A DNA stretch of 64,000 nt, from contig JADKJE010000003.1 of the NCBI GenBank assembly GCA_016722515.1, forward strand, positions 1 to 64,000, read 5' to 3'. The position numbers were made by a program, and so were the translations under genes. This stretch comes from Alphaproteobacteria bacterium. GTDB lineage: Bacteria > Pseudomonadota > Alphaproteobacteria > Rickettsiales > JADKJE01. Below the pieces are notes generated by a model. That model saw only the letters and a program-made list of their open reading frames with translations, did no database searches and was not told the origin of the DNA. Below, in pieces: positions 7,925 to 16,714 of this stretch (positions are counted from its first letter, which is position 1; each line of letters opens with the position of its first letter).

Positions 7925-8348
7925 GGCCTTTTACCCACTCACTATCGCCATCCACATAATGCTCCTGCTTCCATACGGGTGCACGGATTTTGAGCTGCTC
8001 GATGAGGTAACGACAGGCCTTAAAGGATTCATCGCGGTGGGGTGAGCCGACAGCGATGATGACGCTAATGCCACCAATTTCCAGCTTGCCTTTATAATGC
8101 TCGATATAAAACCGCAAGCGTTCGCTGAACTCAGCTTTAGCTTCCGCGCAGATTTCCTGAAACACATTGCAGGCCAGCGGTGCGAATACATCGTAACTCA
8201 CGGCGTTCACGGCCTTACCCATATTGTGATTACGCACCTTGCCGACAAACATATTTAATGCGCCGTTTTCTGCTGTATCCACAAAATCGGCGGCTTTCTG
8301 AATCGAAAGTGTTTCTTCGCTGATGCCAGTATAGATAGATTGCGTCAT
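7896..8348 (-). CDS. moaE: molybdopterin synthase catalytic subunit
   Basis: 150-residue MoaE. With MoaD it converts cyclic pyranopterin monophosphate to molybdopterin. Conserved segments include GALNMFVGKVRNHN, YIEHYKGKLEIGGISVIIAV and the C-terminal RAPVWKQEHYVDGDSEW with the active-site lysine. The ATG at 8348 sits two bases after the moaD stop behind GGAGG, which overlaps the MoaD Gly-Gly codons. The longer frame to 8363 is less likely. Confidence 0.92.
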   Translation of the reverse strand: MTQSIYTGISEETLSIQKAADFVDTAENGALNMFVGKVRNHNMGKAVNAVSYDVFAPLACNVFQEICAEAKAEFSERLRFYIEHYKGKLEIGGISVIIAVGSPHRDESFKACRYLIEQLKIRAPVWKQEHYVDGDSEWVKGHALCGHHHG

Positions 8349-8350
8349 CT

Positions 8351-8605
8351 TTAGCCTCCGCACACAGGAGGAAGAATGGCGAGCTGAGTGTCGCGCTCGA
8401 ATACGGCATCTTCAGGAAGAATCTGCGTTTCATCGGCCAGTGCAGAATCATCAATCAGCGGATGATCATTCAGTGCCGCTTTGAGTGCGCTGCGAGCCTG
8501 CACAAGCGTAGCGCCATGTGGCAGGCTCAGCGTGAGCGGTTTGCCATTTTCATGCCCACGAAACGCACCGAAGAGATTGACGGTAAGGGTTATGCTGCCT
8601 GACAT
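8351..8605 (-). CDS. moaD: molybdopterin synthase sulfur-carrier subunit
   Basis: 84-residue ubiquitin-like sulfur carrier ending in the diagnostic Gly-Gly (LAILPPVCGG), which is adenylated by MoeB and thiocarboxylated. N-terminal ITLTVNLFGAFR is typical of MoaD. It overlaps moeA by 16 bases and is followed directly by moaE. Confidence 0.9.
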   Translation of the reverse strand: MSGSITLTVNLFGAFRGHENGKPLTLSLPHGATLVQARSALKAALNDHPLIDDSALADETQILPEDAVFERDTQLAILPPVCGG

Positions 8606-9846
8606 AATGTTTTATCCTCGCTTCGGCTTGTTATTTTTAATGCGGCGTAAAGCATAACAGGTACGTGCTCTCCCGCTTTGACTTGCGTGGCTCCTTCCTC
8701 CAGAACCACCCATGCATTATTCGCGGCCATCGGGCTTATTTTGAATGACTCCTGACCATCGCTGATCTGTACGCGCAAGCTACCCGTTTCATCCAGCCAG
8801 ACTGAGGCTTTTAAGAATTGGCGGAAGTCACCTTTCTTGGTGAAACTATTTTCCAGTGTGGCCATAAGCGGTGCCGTATTAGGCTGGCCTTGCAATGTAC
8901 GCACCAACGGCATCACGAAGAAAGTGAAACCAATTGCCGCTGAAATCGGATTTCCTGGCAAGCCAAAATAGAAGCTACCATTTGGTAGTGCTGCAAACAG
9001 CACAGGCTTTCCAGGGCGTATATTGACACGGTGGAAATGAATCGTTGCGCCCATATTCTTCAAACTCTCAGGGATAAAATCCCAGACTCCTTTAGAAACC
9101 GCGCCGGTGCTGATGATAATTGCAGGCTCTTTGATGGCGACAATTTTGCTTTCGAACAGAGCCGGATCATCGCGCACGATGCCTTCATAGCATACTTCCA
9201 ACCCTTGCTGCTGCACGGTAGCCATCAGATACGGCGCGTTGGAATTATATATCTGCGCGCCTTGTACCGGCTTGTTATAATCATCCGTGATTTCATTGCC
9301 CGTACTTAGGATATGCAGGCGTTGCACATTCGCAATCACCACTTCCGTGATGCCCAAACTAGAAAGAAGCATGATGATTTCGGGCGTAATGGTTTCGCCA
9401 CGGTGCAATACGAACTGACCCTTCGTCACATCCTCACCCGGATGCCGGACATGATCACCTACGCGGGCAGGCTTGATGAACGTCACCCTATCGCCGCTTA
9501 TATTCACTAGCTCCACTGGCACAATAGCGTCATAAGGCTCTGGCACAAAAGCGCCTGTCATGATCTGCGCGGCGGTTTCCGCTTGCCCGACAGAGGCAAT
9601 ATCTCCTGCGGCAATCGCCGCCTGAATCTTCAGGCTTACAGGGCTTTGTTCACTGGCGCTTGCAAGCTGGGCCGCGCACACGGCGAATCCATCCATCGCG
9701 CTATTGCGAAAGCTCGGCACCTGAATTGGGCTTATCATATCCTCAGCCGCAATTCTCCCAAGCGCCTGCATAAGTGGCACTTGCTGTGCTTTGGCGGCAC
9801 CCGCTTGGCTAGTGATAATCTTTAATGCCTCTTCGTAGGAAATCAT
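8590..9846 (-). CDS. moeA: molybdopterin molybdotransferase
   Basis: 418-residue MoeA, which inserts molybdate into adenylated molybdopterin. Visible family motifs are PSFRNSAMDGFAV near residue 45, STGNEI near 180, ISTGAVSKGVWDF (the MPT-binding loop) near 240 and FGLPGNPISA near 290. Length is normal. The start at 9846 shares one base with the moaCB stop and the end overlaps moaD, so translation is tightly coupled. Confidence 0.92.
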   Translation of the reverse strand: MISYEEALKIITSQAGAAKAQQVPLMQALGRIAAEDMISPIQVPSFRNSAMDGFAVCAAQLASASEQSPVSLKIQAAIAAGDIASVGQAETAAQIMTGAFVPEPYDAIVPVELVNISGDRVTFIKPARVGDHVRHPGEDVTKGQFVLHRGETITPEIIMLLSSLGITEVVIANVQRLHILSTGNEITDDYNKPVQGAQIYNSNAPYLMATVQQQGLEVCYEGIVRDDPALFESKIVAIKEPAIIISTGAVSKGVWDFIPESLKNMGATIHFHRVNIRPGKPVLFAALPNGSFYFGLPGNPISAAIGFTFFVMPLVRTLQGQPNTAPLMATLENSFTKKGDFRQFLKASVWLDETGSLRVQISDGQESFKISPMAANNAWVVLEEGATQVKAGEHVPVMLYAALKITSRSEDKTLCQAA

Positions 9847-10832
9847 TATTTCTCTCCATTTGTAATGTGGATAAGATGCGGGATTAGTTTCGGCAACAAG
9901 GCACTTAATCCCTCAGCGACGGCAGCAGGGTTTCCAGGAAGCGTGATGACCAGCGTAGAGCCTATGATACCGCCAACGGCACGGCTGCTCCATGAAAGTG
10001 GCGTGTACTGTGCGCCGTCATGTCTGAGCAGTTCACCAACGCCTGGGATTTCTTTATCGAACAAGGGCAGCAATGCTTCGGGTGTGTAATCACGCGGTGA
10101 AACGCCAGTGCCGCCAGTGGTTATGATAAGATGTGGCCTATGGTGACTCACCATTTTCTGCACGGTGGTGGCGATGCCGTCTTTATCATCAGGGATGACC
10201 TGATAATCGCAAATACTGCACCCGACATCTTCCAATGCGGCTTTGAGTGTTTCTCCCGAAACATCTTCATATTCACCTTTGGCGGCGCGGTCGCTCAAAG
10301 TTAGTACCGCTGCCGTGCGGCCTGCTAGAAGTTTTGTGGCGGGTGGATTCACCAGATCCATCACCCATTCTGGCACACCGGCGGGGTTTAACCAGAGGCC
10401 GGATTTCCCACCTTTTTTCGCAAGCAGCTTAATCTCGCGCATGGCTAGATTTGCCTCGATCATCTTGCTTAAATCCCAAATCGTCAGCAGTGCAGCATTC
10501 ACGCCCGCAAGCACTTCCATCTCGATACCGGTCTTGGCATGCACTGAGGCCACGCAAAACACGCGCACGGCATTTTCTTCGGGCAGGAGTTCGGTTAAAA
10601 TGCGCACCATATCCAGCCCCATAGGGTGACAGAGCGGAATCATCTCATAGGCTTTTTTCGCCCCCTGAATACCAGCTATTTCCGCCAGCATCAGCACATC
10701 ACCCTTGGGTAATTTACGGTCACGAATCAGCGCGAAGGTTTCCGCCCCGACGACAATCTCACCACTGGCAACAGCGATGCGGTGCTTAATGGGTTTATTC
10801 CCCACGTCTATCATTTGAAAACTTGGCTTCAT
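9846..10832 (-). CDS. moaCB: MoaC-MoaB fusion, cofactor precursor synthesis and adenylation
   Basis: 328-residue two-domain protein. Residues 1-155 are MoaC (cyclic pyranopterin monophosphate synthase), with MIDVGNKP, ETFALI, the active-site IPLCHPM and KTGIEMEVLAGVNAAL. Residues about 165-328 are MoaB/Mog-type molybdopterin adenylyltransferase, with AAVLTLSDRAAKGEYED and ITTGGTGVSPRDYTPEA. One polypeptide thus covers two non-adjacent steps of the pathway. This fusion is known in some bacteria. It directly abuts moaA (stop at 10833). Confidence 0.9.
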   Translation of the reverse strand: MKPSFQMIDVGNKPIKHRIAVASGEIVVGAETFALIRDRKLPKGDVLMLAEIAGIQGAKKAYEMIPLCHPMGLDMVRILTELLPEENAVRVFCVASVHAKTGIEMEVLAGVNAALLTIWDLSKMIEANLAMREIKLLAKKGGKSGLWLNPAGVPEWVMDLVNPPATKLLAGRTAAVLTLSDRAAKGEYEDVSGETLKAALEDVGCSICDYQVIPDDKDGIATTVQKMVSHHRPHLIITTGGTGVSPRDYTPEALLPLFDKEIPGVGELLRHDGAQYTPLSWSSRAVGGIIGSTLVITLPGNPAAVAEGLSALLPKLIPHLIHITNGEK

Positions 10833-11810
10833 CTATCCTCCGAGTGTGGCAAGGTGTGGCGTGGAGCCGGTGATCCCTTGTTGTAAATAATGGCTTTCAT
10901 GTTTGAAATGCAGCGCCGAGGCGATGGCGGCGATGAGTTCTTCGCGCTGGTCGTCGTGCTGTAAGTATGGTCGCAAATCGTATCCGCCTTCACCGAACAA
11001 GCAAAGCATCAGCTTACCACGCGAGGTAACGCGCAGGCGGTTACAGCTTTTGCAGAAATCCTTGGAATAAGGCGCGATGATACCGATTTTTCCTGCATAA
11101 TCAGGGTGGGTAAATTCCTGCGCGGGGCCGCTATCGGGTTTACGGATTTCTGGCACGAACCCATGTTCCAGCAACTGCTGAATAATCACATTCGCGCTGA
11201 TATGGTGTTGCTTGAAGAAGGCAAGATTCTCACCTGTTTGCATCAGCTCAATAAAGCGCACAGACAATGCCTCACGCTTAATCCACGTTAGGAACTCCGG
11301 CAGTGTGTGATCGGTGACTTCCTTGAGCAGTACCGAGTTAATCTTGATGTTGTTGAATCCTGTCGCTTTTGCCGCTTCGATACCTTCCAGCACATGTGTC
11401 AGTTTATCCTGCCCGGTGATGGCGTAAAAGCGCTCACTATTCAGACTATCGACGCTCACATTCAGCGCATTGATCCCTGCATCGCGGAAGGCTTTGACAT
11501 TTTCCTTCAGGTTATAGCCGTTCGTGGTGAGCGCCACCGTGCGAATACCCGAAATATTGCTGACGGCGCGCGCAATCTGGGTCAAATCCCGCCGTACCGT
11601 TGGTTCACCACCCGTTAAGCGAATTTTGTGCGTGCCAAGTTCGGCAAAAGCCGTTGCAAGTCGCGTAATCTCAGGGAGCGTGAGGAAATCACGGTCAGTT
11701 TTCTGATAGCCATTAGGCAGACAATAGGTGCAGCGGAAGTTACACACTTCCGTCACGGACAGCCTTAAATACGGGAATTTTCTCCCAAATGAATCCTTCA
11801 GCACCTTCAT
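10833..11810 (-). CDS. moaA: GTP 3',8-cyclase (radical SAM)
   Basis: 325-residue MoaA, first enzyme of molybdenum cofactor synthesis. The radical-SAM cluster motif CNFRCTYC is at residues about 23-30. The GTP-binding second cluster is in FCKSCNRLRVTSRGKLMLC, and the C-terminus ends in Gly-Gly (HLATLGG) as needed for function. It is the first gene of the seven-gene operon down to the DUF7009-like gene. A roughly 118-base structured leader and a perfect FNR box lie upstream. Confidence 0.93.
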   Translation of the reverse strand: MKVLKDSFGRKFPYLRLSVTEVCNFRCTYCLPNGYQKTDRDFLTLPEITRLATAFAELGTHKIRLTGGEPTVRRDLTQIARAVSNISGIRTVALTTNGYNLKENVKAFRDAGINALNVSVDSLNSERFYAITGQDKLTHVLEGIEAAKATGFNNIKINSVLLKEVTDHTLPEFLTWIKREALSVRFIELMQTGENLAFFKQHHISANVIIQQLLEHGFVPEIRKPDSGPAQEFTHPDYAGKIGIIAPYSKDFCKSCNRLRVTSRGKLMLCLFGEGGYDLRPYLQHDDQREELIAAIASALHFKHESHYLQQGITGSTPHLATLGG

Positions 11811-11928
11811 ATCCTTTCCAAACGCGGGAGGCAGAGGCGTTTCCGTCGCTACCCGGTGAGCTTATGCCCACGGCCTAAAATCCTTAGACTGGCGACATGC
11901 CAGCCGTTAGGCGTTTCAGGCTTCGGAT
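11811..11928 (-). promoter_or_regulatory. structured moaA leader, candidate molybdenum cofactor riboswitch
   Basis: On the minus strand this stretch contains a perfect CTGGC-ATGTC-GCCAG hairpin, a repeated GAAACGCCT (at both the 5' and 3' thirds), GGGCATAAGCTCACC, and near the 3' end CGACGGAAACGCCTC before the moaA ribosome site (GGAAAGGAT). Its position, length of about 118 bases and GC-rich folded character fit the Moco RNA motif found before moaA. The predicted start (11928) follows from the FNR box at 11963 and TAGCAT at 11935-11940. A covariance-model search would be needed to confirm the class. Confidence 0.5.
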
Positions 11929-11962
11929 AAAGGGATGCTAAAAGGAAAAGGTTTTTCTGCAA

Positions 11963-11976
11963 TTGATGTGGATCAA
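11963..11976. promoter_or_regulatory. perfect FNR/DNR box before moaA
   Basis: TTGATCCACATCAA on the minus strand, identical to the box before narG. TAGCAT lies exactly 22 bases downstream (11940 to 11935), predicting a start at 11928. Confidence 0.82.
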
Positions 11977-11987
11977 CTACTGAAAGT

Positions 11988-13565
11988 CTAGTTAACGCAC
12001 TGGGGGTTTGGGCACGCCGGTGTGTTGTGGCGGCTGCATTGAGCGGCAAGATCACTATCACAGAAATCGCACAGTGCGAAAACATCTGGCAGACTGATTG
12101 CACTTCGTTCTATGTCAATACCTTGCTCTTTGAGCGTTTGCAGCGTGCGTGAGAACGTCTCAGGTTTCATGCCGAGGTAGCCCGCAATCAAGGATTTATC
12201 ATAGGGTAGCTTGAGGTTTTTTGTGCGATCACCACTTTCCAAAAACAGCTTCAGTAAGAACCAACCCACACGCTGCGTCACGGTTTTAAGCGTCAGTTGC
12301 TCAAACTGGCTGATCAGCGCCTGAGACCTGCCGGAAACGGTAGAGAGCATATTCACTGCCAACGCATGGTTATTCTTAAGTTTCTCCCGAATCATCGAGG
12401 CTGGAATAGAGAGCAGCTTCACATTGTCGACTGCTTGCGCATTCACCGGCAGCGGCGTATCATTAAAAATGACGGTTTCCAGCATATTGTCGCCCGTGCT
12501 AAGCACCTGAAGAATAGACTCCTGACCATCGACATTACCCTTAAACAGCTTCACCCAGCCCTCTAAAATAATATAAAAGCGCGAAGCCTGTTCACCCTGC
12601 ATAAAAATCAGCGCGCCTTTATTGTGATTAGCGATGCGGGCATATTTCAGAATATCATTCAGGCTGACCGCATCAAGTCCCGCAAAGAGCGGAAGCGCTG
12701 TGATCGTCTCCATATAAGCGCGCACGCCTGACTCAATCCCGCTTGTATCCGTAGTGCTCTGGCTGGGTACTGGTGGGGCTGCTGCGGGTGCCTTGCCATT
12801 TGCTTTTGCTGGCTTTTGTAAAGGTTCATCCGCTTTAGCAAGCTGCTTGATCATCATACGGCTGACTTCGTGCAGCACATCCATTTTTGCAGTAAACAAA
12901 TTGAACCACTCGGTCGCATTCAGAGTTTCAAGTTGCGGTGAAGTACCGTTTTTGAGTGCTGAGTGAATCTCTTCTACGCGCTTGAAACTTTCATTTTCCT
13001 TCTTCAGTTTCTCGATAGCTTCGCGGCCTTTGCTATCAGCGAGCATCATGAACATGCGTTCATAGGCTTGCTGTTCGGAAATGATATACTGCAACCGCTC
13101 CCTGAGTTCGGGAGACTCTTTCCAATCCATTGTCAGCAGTTGTGTTCCCAGTGCTCGTTCAAGCCCAACGCGCTCCTTCCACTGCAAAAAATGCATGAGT
13201 GCTGCGACTTTGGCAGGTTGATTATCAGCATCAAATACGGCCAGTTCCTGCGTAATATCAATGGCTGGGGCAATAATCTCGCGGCTATAAAAAGAGATCG
13301 CCTCAGGTGCTTCAATCATCCGCGCAATGATGTATTTTCTTTTGGCCGCCAGATAATGGGCGGCATGTAGAAATTGCTCTAACTTTGCATTTTGCTGCTT
13401 CGGCAAAGAGTTTAGGGGCTTCAGGCGCGTATCAACGATCACAAATTGCGATTCAAGCTCCTCGGAAAACTGCTGTCCATGGCTTCGCAGATACAGAGAT
13501 ACAGAGCCGCGTTCCTTCTGGGCTTCATGGATAAAATCACAAAAATCATATAACACACTGGTCAT
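11988..13565 (-). CDS. nitrate-sensing-type NIT domain fused to a Crp/Fnr DNA-binding regulator
   Basis: 525-residue soluble protein. Residues about 5-230 resemble the NIT nitrate/nitrite-sensing domain (FIHEAQKERGSVSLYL, with later helical repeats including WKERVGLERALGTQL). An Ala/Pro linker near 255-275 leads to a Crp/Fnr cyclic-nucleotide-fold sensor (FMQGEQASRFYIILEGWVKLF) and a winged helix. The recognition helix KPETFSRTLQTLKEQG carries E-x2-S-R, which reads TTGAT half-sites. The C-terminal tail has five cysteines (CDFC, QC, AC, QC). FNR's N-terminal cluster cysteines are absent. ATG 13565 is chosen because the NIT pattern starts there; a GTG at 13682 would overlap ubiV. Distal gene of the hemerythrin-pdxH-ubiTUV cluster. 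Confidence 0.82.
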   Translation of the reverse strand: MTSVLYDFCDFIHEAQKERGSVSLYLRSHGQQFSEELESQFVIVDTRLKPLNSLPKQQNAKLEQFLHAAHYLAAKRKYIIARMIEAPEAISFYSREIIAPAIDITQELAVFDADNQPAKVAALMHFLQWKERVGLERALGTQLLTMDWKESPELRERLQYIISEQQAYERMFMMLADSKGREAIEKLKKENESFKRVEEIHSALKNGTSPQLETLNATEWFNLFTAKMDVLHEVSRMMIKQLAKADEPLQKPAKANGKAPAAAPPVPSQSTTDTSGIESGVRAYMETITALPLFAGLDAVSLNDILKYARIANHNKGALIFMQGEQASRFYIILEGWVKLFKGNVDGQESILQVLSTGDNMLETVIFNDTPLPVNAQAVDNVKLLSIPASMIREKLKNNHALAVNMLSTVSGRSQALISQFEQLTLKTVTQRVGWFLLKLFLESGDRTKNLKLPYDKSLIAGYLGMKPETFSRTLQTLKEQGIDIERSAISLPDVFALCDFCDSDLAAQCSRHNTPACPNPQCVN

Positions 13566-13663
13566 CAGGCATAGTTCCGCTATTCTTTCAGCGACTATAG
13601 CTGTAACGGCAAAAATCTCAATAGAATAAACAGGATAAACGTCTACAATAACGAGAGAGTTTT

Positions 13664-14569
13664 TTAGGCGGCTGAGTACCACAAATAACCAGGCTTGTGG
13701 TGGAAGAATCCATTAGAAAACTTTAAGGAAGTATCCACTTCCCGAACCATTCGAATAGCTTCTAGCGGCTCAAACCGTCCTTGCACTACTCCTTGGAAGG
13801 CCTCAATCACCTTTCCCATGTCCAGTGTGTGCGGTGAGAGCCTGATATAATCAAGCCCCCAGCGCATCATTTCGGGAATTTCCTGAGCCAGATTCAAATA
13901 GGTGTGTGACATGGTTTGCACACCATTAATGGCAAGGAAGGGCTTCCCATCAGCGGTTTTTAGCTCCATTCCATCAGGATCATTTTCGCATACGAACTGG
14001 CAGGTATCCTTGATTTTATTATGTGCTCTGGCGTGATAACAGCGTGCCGATAGTGCCAGTGGCGCACGCCCGAAAACCATAATTTCGCTGCCAACCTCCA
14101 GCTTTTTGGCTTCCGTGACCAGCGCTTTCAGTGCTGCGGCATACAATTCGCTGGGAAAAGTGAAGTGCTGTGCGCCGTTTTTTACCAGATGCGCCATAGT
14201 GTCTTCGTTATAGGTGTTGACATACTGGCCGATGTAATGGGGCTTTCCTCGCAAATGAAATAAAGCAGCGGCATCGTTTGCTTCCACCGGATAGTCATCC
14301 AATGTGCAAACGGATTCCGTCATTTTGCGTTCACGCGGAATCATGATTTCTGAGAGGGTTGAAAACACTACTTTCTTACCGGCTGCACTCAACCGTGAAG
14401 CCACTTCGTCGTAATACGGCTCAAAGAACGGGCTACGTTTAGAGCAGATTACTTCTCCCACATACACCGTATCCACATCCCATTCATCGGCTGCCCGAAA
14501 ATAAAAATCCCGCCAATATTCTGCTTTCCAATTAAACAGTACGGGGCCAAGGGCTAATTTTGTTGACAT
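13664..14569 (-). CDS. ubiV: UbiV, oxygen-independent ubiquinone hydroxylation protein
   Basis: 301-residue U32-family protein. With UbiU it forms a heterodimer that hydroxylates ubiquinone precursors without O2, using prephenate as donor. The four Fe-S cysteines expected in UbiV are present: EVICSKRSPF near residue 41, then ARCYHARAHN and DTCQFVC near 180-200. The ATG at 14569 has a strong GGAGGTAG site two bases after the ubiU stop. The order ubiT-ubiU-ubiV is conserved in proteobacteria able to make ubiquinone anaerobically. Confidence 0.92.
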   Translation of the reverse strand: MSTKLALGPVLFNWKAEYWRDFYFRAADEWDVDTVYVGEVICSKRSPFFEPYYDEVASRLSAAGKKVVFSTLSEIMIPRERKMTESVCTLDDYPVEANDAAALFHLRGKPHYIGQYVNTYNEDTMAHLVKNGAQHFTFPSELYAAALKALVTEAKKLEVGSEIMVFGRAPLALSARCYHARAHNKIKDTCQFVCENDPDGMELKTADGKPFLAINGVQTMSHTYLNLAQEIPEMMRWGLDYIRLSPHTLDMGKVIEAFQGVVQGRFEPLEAIRMVREVDTSLKFSNGFFHHKPGYLWYSAA

Positions 14570-14571
14570 CG

Positions 14572-15582
14572 CTACCTCCATTGCTTGCTGCGAAACGCGC
14601 CGGTGGTTTCTTTCTGTCCTTCGGTCAGCGCGACCAGATCGGCTTTGGGAACGGGTTTACCCTGCATCACGCTATCCAGGGCGAGGCGCCAGGCACTGAC
14701 CACTTGCCGGATATAAGCACGCGAACGCTGTCGTCCTTCAATTTTGAAAGCCTCAATGCCTGCGCCCACCATTTGTGGCAGCAGATCAAACAAATTCAGG
14801 CTGATAGGTTCTTCAAAGGCATAATAGGGTTCATTGCGATGTGGGGCGACGTATTTGCCTTTGCAGATGGTAGGATAACCAGCTCCTTGCGAACAGGAGA
14901 AGCAGTCAATCGTAAATTCGCCGAGCTGGGAATAGAGCATGTTGTTTTTATCTTCATGAAACGTCACATCGCTCGGCGGTGAACACACGCCGTCGAAATT
15001 GGTGGATACGCCGCTGACGAAATTCGTCAGGCTGCATCTTCCCTCTGCCATGAGTCCCTGATTACCGAAGATAAAGGTTTCGATCTCGCAGGGTATTTCG
15101 TTTTTAAGCTGCTTGATCTCTGGAATGCTTAATATTCTTGGCAACACCACACGCTTGACACCAAACTCCTCGCAATAATAGCGAATCGCTTCCACTGAAG
15201 GTGCTCCAGCCTGCACCGATAAATGAAGACGCTGGTCGGGATATGTGGTGGCAATATGATGCGCCACCCCGATATCAGCGACAATCATTGCATCCACACC
15301 AAGCCGTACGCCATCGGCAACCGCTTGTTTCCATAGCAATGTCTGACCAGCAGGCGGGAAGGTATTTAGTGCAAGCAGCACTTTTTTTCCACGCGTATGC
15401 GCATAGTCCACGCTCTCTTCCATTTCCTCAGGGGTAAAATTCAACCCCGGAAAATTGCGGGCGTTAGTGGCATTCTGGAAGCCGCAATACACCGCATCCG
15501 CGCCAGCATCAACGGCGGTTCTGAGAGCGGCAGGCGTGCCAGCCGGACAGACCAGCTCTGGCGGGTTATTTGGCAAATTCAT
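14572..15582 (-). CDS. ubiU: UbiU, oxygen-independent ubiquinone hydroxylation protein
   Basis: 336-residue U32-family partner of UbiV. It starts PELVCPAGTPAALRTAVDAGADAVYCG, the family N-terminus in shortened form, and carries the four cluster cysteines in EGRCSLTNF, GVCSPPSDV, FSCSQGAGYP and PTICKGKY. It overlaps ubiT by 17 bases and is followed two bases later by ubiV. It supplies quinone to the nitrate reductase encoded 6 kb away when oxygen is absent. Confidence 0.92.
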   Translation of the reverse strand: MNLPNNPPELVCPAGTPAALRTAVDAGADAVYCGFQNATNARNFPGLNFTPEEMEESVDYAHTRGKKVLLALNTFPPAGQTLLWKQAVADGVRLGVDAMIVADIGVAHHIATTYPDQRLHLSVQAGAPSVEAIRYYCEEFGVKRVVLPRILSIPEIKQLKNEIPCEIETFIFGNQGLMAEGRCSLTNFVSGVSTNFDGVCSPPSDVTFHEDKNNMLYSQLGEFTIDCFSCSQGAGYPTICKGKYVAPHRNEPYYAFEEPISLNLFDLLPQMVGAGIEAFKIEGRQRSRAYIRQVVSAWRLALDSVMQGKPVPKADLVALTEGQKETTGAFRSKQWR

Positions 15583-16069
15583 GGTGCAGTTCCTCTAGTT
15601 TTCGGGCGAATTTTAATCCTATGGCACCCGGCCTGCCGAAGGCTTTGGCCGCTTCGTCAATCACAGTGCTATCCATGTCATCCAGTGCGTTTCTTAAGGC
15701 TACCACCGCTTCGGTATCTCCTTCGATGACCAATTCTCTTGAGAAAAAGAGCGCATCTCCATCCATGCGGGCCTCGACCAGCTTCAGTAAATTCATGAAG
15801 CTGCCAGATATCTTTGCATCCCAAGGTTCAGAGGCGGTTCTTCTAACCAGAAGCTCAGGCTTCTGCGGATTGGCTCGCAAGAATAGCACAAAAGGCATAT
15901 CCATTGGCGCAATAAGGAAGCATTTTTGAGAGTGTGTGCCTAGTCGGAAAAAAATACGGGGATTATTCTTGGCAACTGTATGAATACACTTACTTAAAAT
16001 AAGCTGAAGAGCAAAAACAGGAATTGGCCTGACAAGCAATTTTCGTAGTTTGATTATTTTTCTAATCAT
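15566..16069 (-). CDS. ubiT: UbiT, SCP2-domain accessory factor for anaerobic ubiquinone synthesis
   Basis: 167-residue SCP2-type lipid-binding protein, which is thought to bring hydrophobic quinone intermediates to UbiU-UbiV. An N-terminal amphipathic stretch is followed by the SCP2 core; ARMDGDALFFSRELVIEGDTEA is the most typical segment (residues about 100-121 in part). It overlaps ubiU by 17 bases. Family and context agree. Confidence 0.88.
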   Translation of the reverse strand: MIRKIIKLRKLLVRPIPVFALQLILSKCIHTVAKNNPRIFFRLGTHSQKCFLIAPMDMPFVLFLRANPQKPELLVRRTASEPWDAKISGSFMNLLKLVEARMDGDALFFSRELVIEGDTEAVVALRNALDDMDSTVIDEAAKAFGRPGAIGLKFARKLEELHHEFAK

Positions 16070-16084
16070 AAATCAGATCCATTA

Positions 16085-16714
16085 TTAGGGTTGAAGCATG
16101 GCCTCGTACCAATCATCATCACGAAGGTAATAGATGTGGCGCTCGTGAATGCGGTATGCGCCGTTGCCCCAGAACTCAAAATAATCTGGAACAATCCGAA
16201 AGCCTTTCCAGTAAGGCGGCCTTTCCACATTTCCCGTTGCCCATTTTGCTGTGTAATAGGCAATGCGCTTCATAAGCTCGGAGCGGTCTTTGAGTGGCGT
16301 GGACTGCTGTGATGCCCATGCACCGATACGTGATTTGAGTGGGCGTGTATCAAAATACGCATCCGCCTCCGCATCACTCAGATGGGTTACAAAGCCCTCC
16401 ACACGAATCTGCCGCCCGCACTCTGGCCAATAAAAACACATGGCAGCCTGCGGATTGTCATCGATATCGCAGCCCTTGCGACTATGTGAATTGGTATAGA
16501 AAGTTAAGCCCGCCTCACTGAAATCTTTCAGTAGCACCATACGGCAGGAAGGAGCGCCGCATCGTGTCGATGTTGCCAGGCATACCGCTGAAACATCCTG
16601 TTTCTCTTTGGCAGTTGCTTCCTTATACCATGCGTAGAATTGCTCGAATGGGCTCGCCTGTGCGTGAGTTCCATAAGGCGGATCGAAGGGCATCCGTATA
16701 TCGCTGCGGTTCAT
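16085..16714 (-). CDS. pdxH: pyridoxamine 5'-phosphate oxidase-like protein (PdxH family)
   Basis: 209-residue FMN-dependent oxidase of vitamin B6 salvage. Family landmarks are present: RMVLLKDFSEAGLTFYTN, SRKGCDIDDNPQAAMCFYWP, RIGAWASQQS and EFWGNGAYRIHERHIY (classic PdxH has RLHDR). PdxH normally uses O2, so its place inside an anaerobically induced operon is odd. It could serve at low oxygen, or be a paralogue with another acceptor. It overlaps the hemerythrin gene by 4 bases and precedes ubiT. Confidence 0.85.
   Translation of the reverse strand: MNRSDIRMPFDPPYGTHAQASPFEQFYAWYKEATAKEKQDVSAVCLATSTRCGAPSCRMVLLKDFSEAGLTFYTNSHSRKGCDIDDNPQAAMCFYWPECGRQIRVEGFVTHLSDAEADAYFDTRPLKSRIGAWASQQSTPLKDRSELMKRIAYYTAKWATGNVERPPYWKGFRIVPDYFEFWGNGAYRIHERHIYYLRDDDWYEAMLQP

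Noticed and set aside
11849..12103. Minus-strand frame over the moaA leader
   Set aside because: No family match, and it covers the FNR box and the structured leader.
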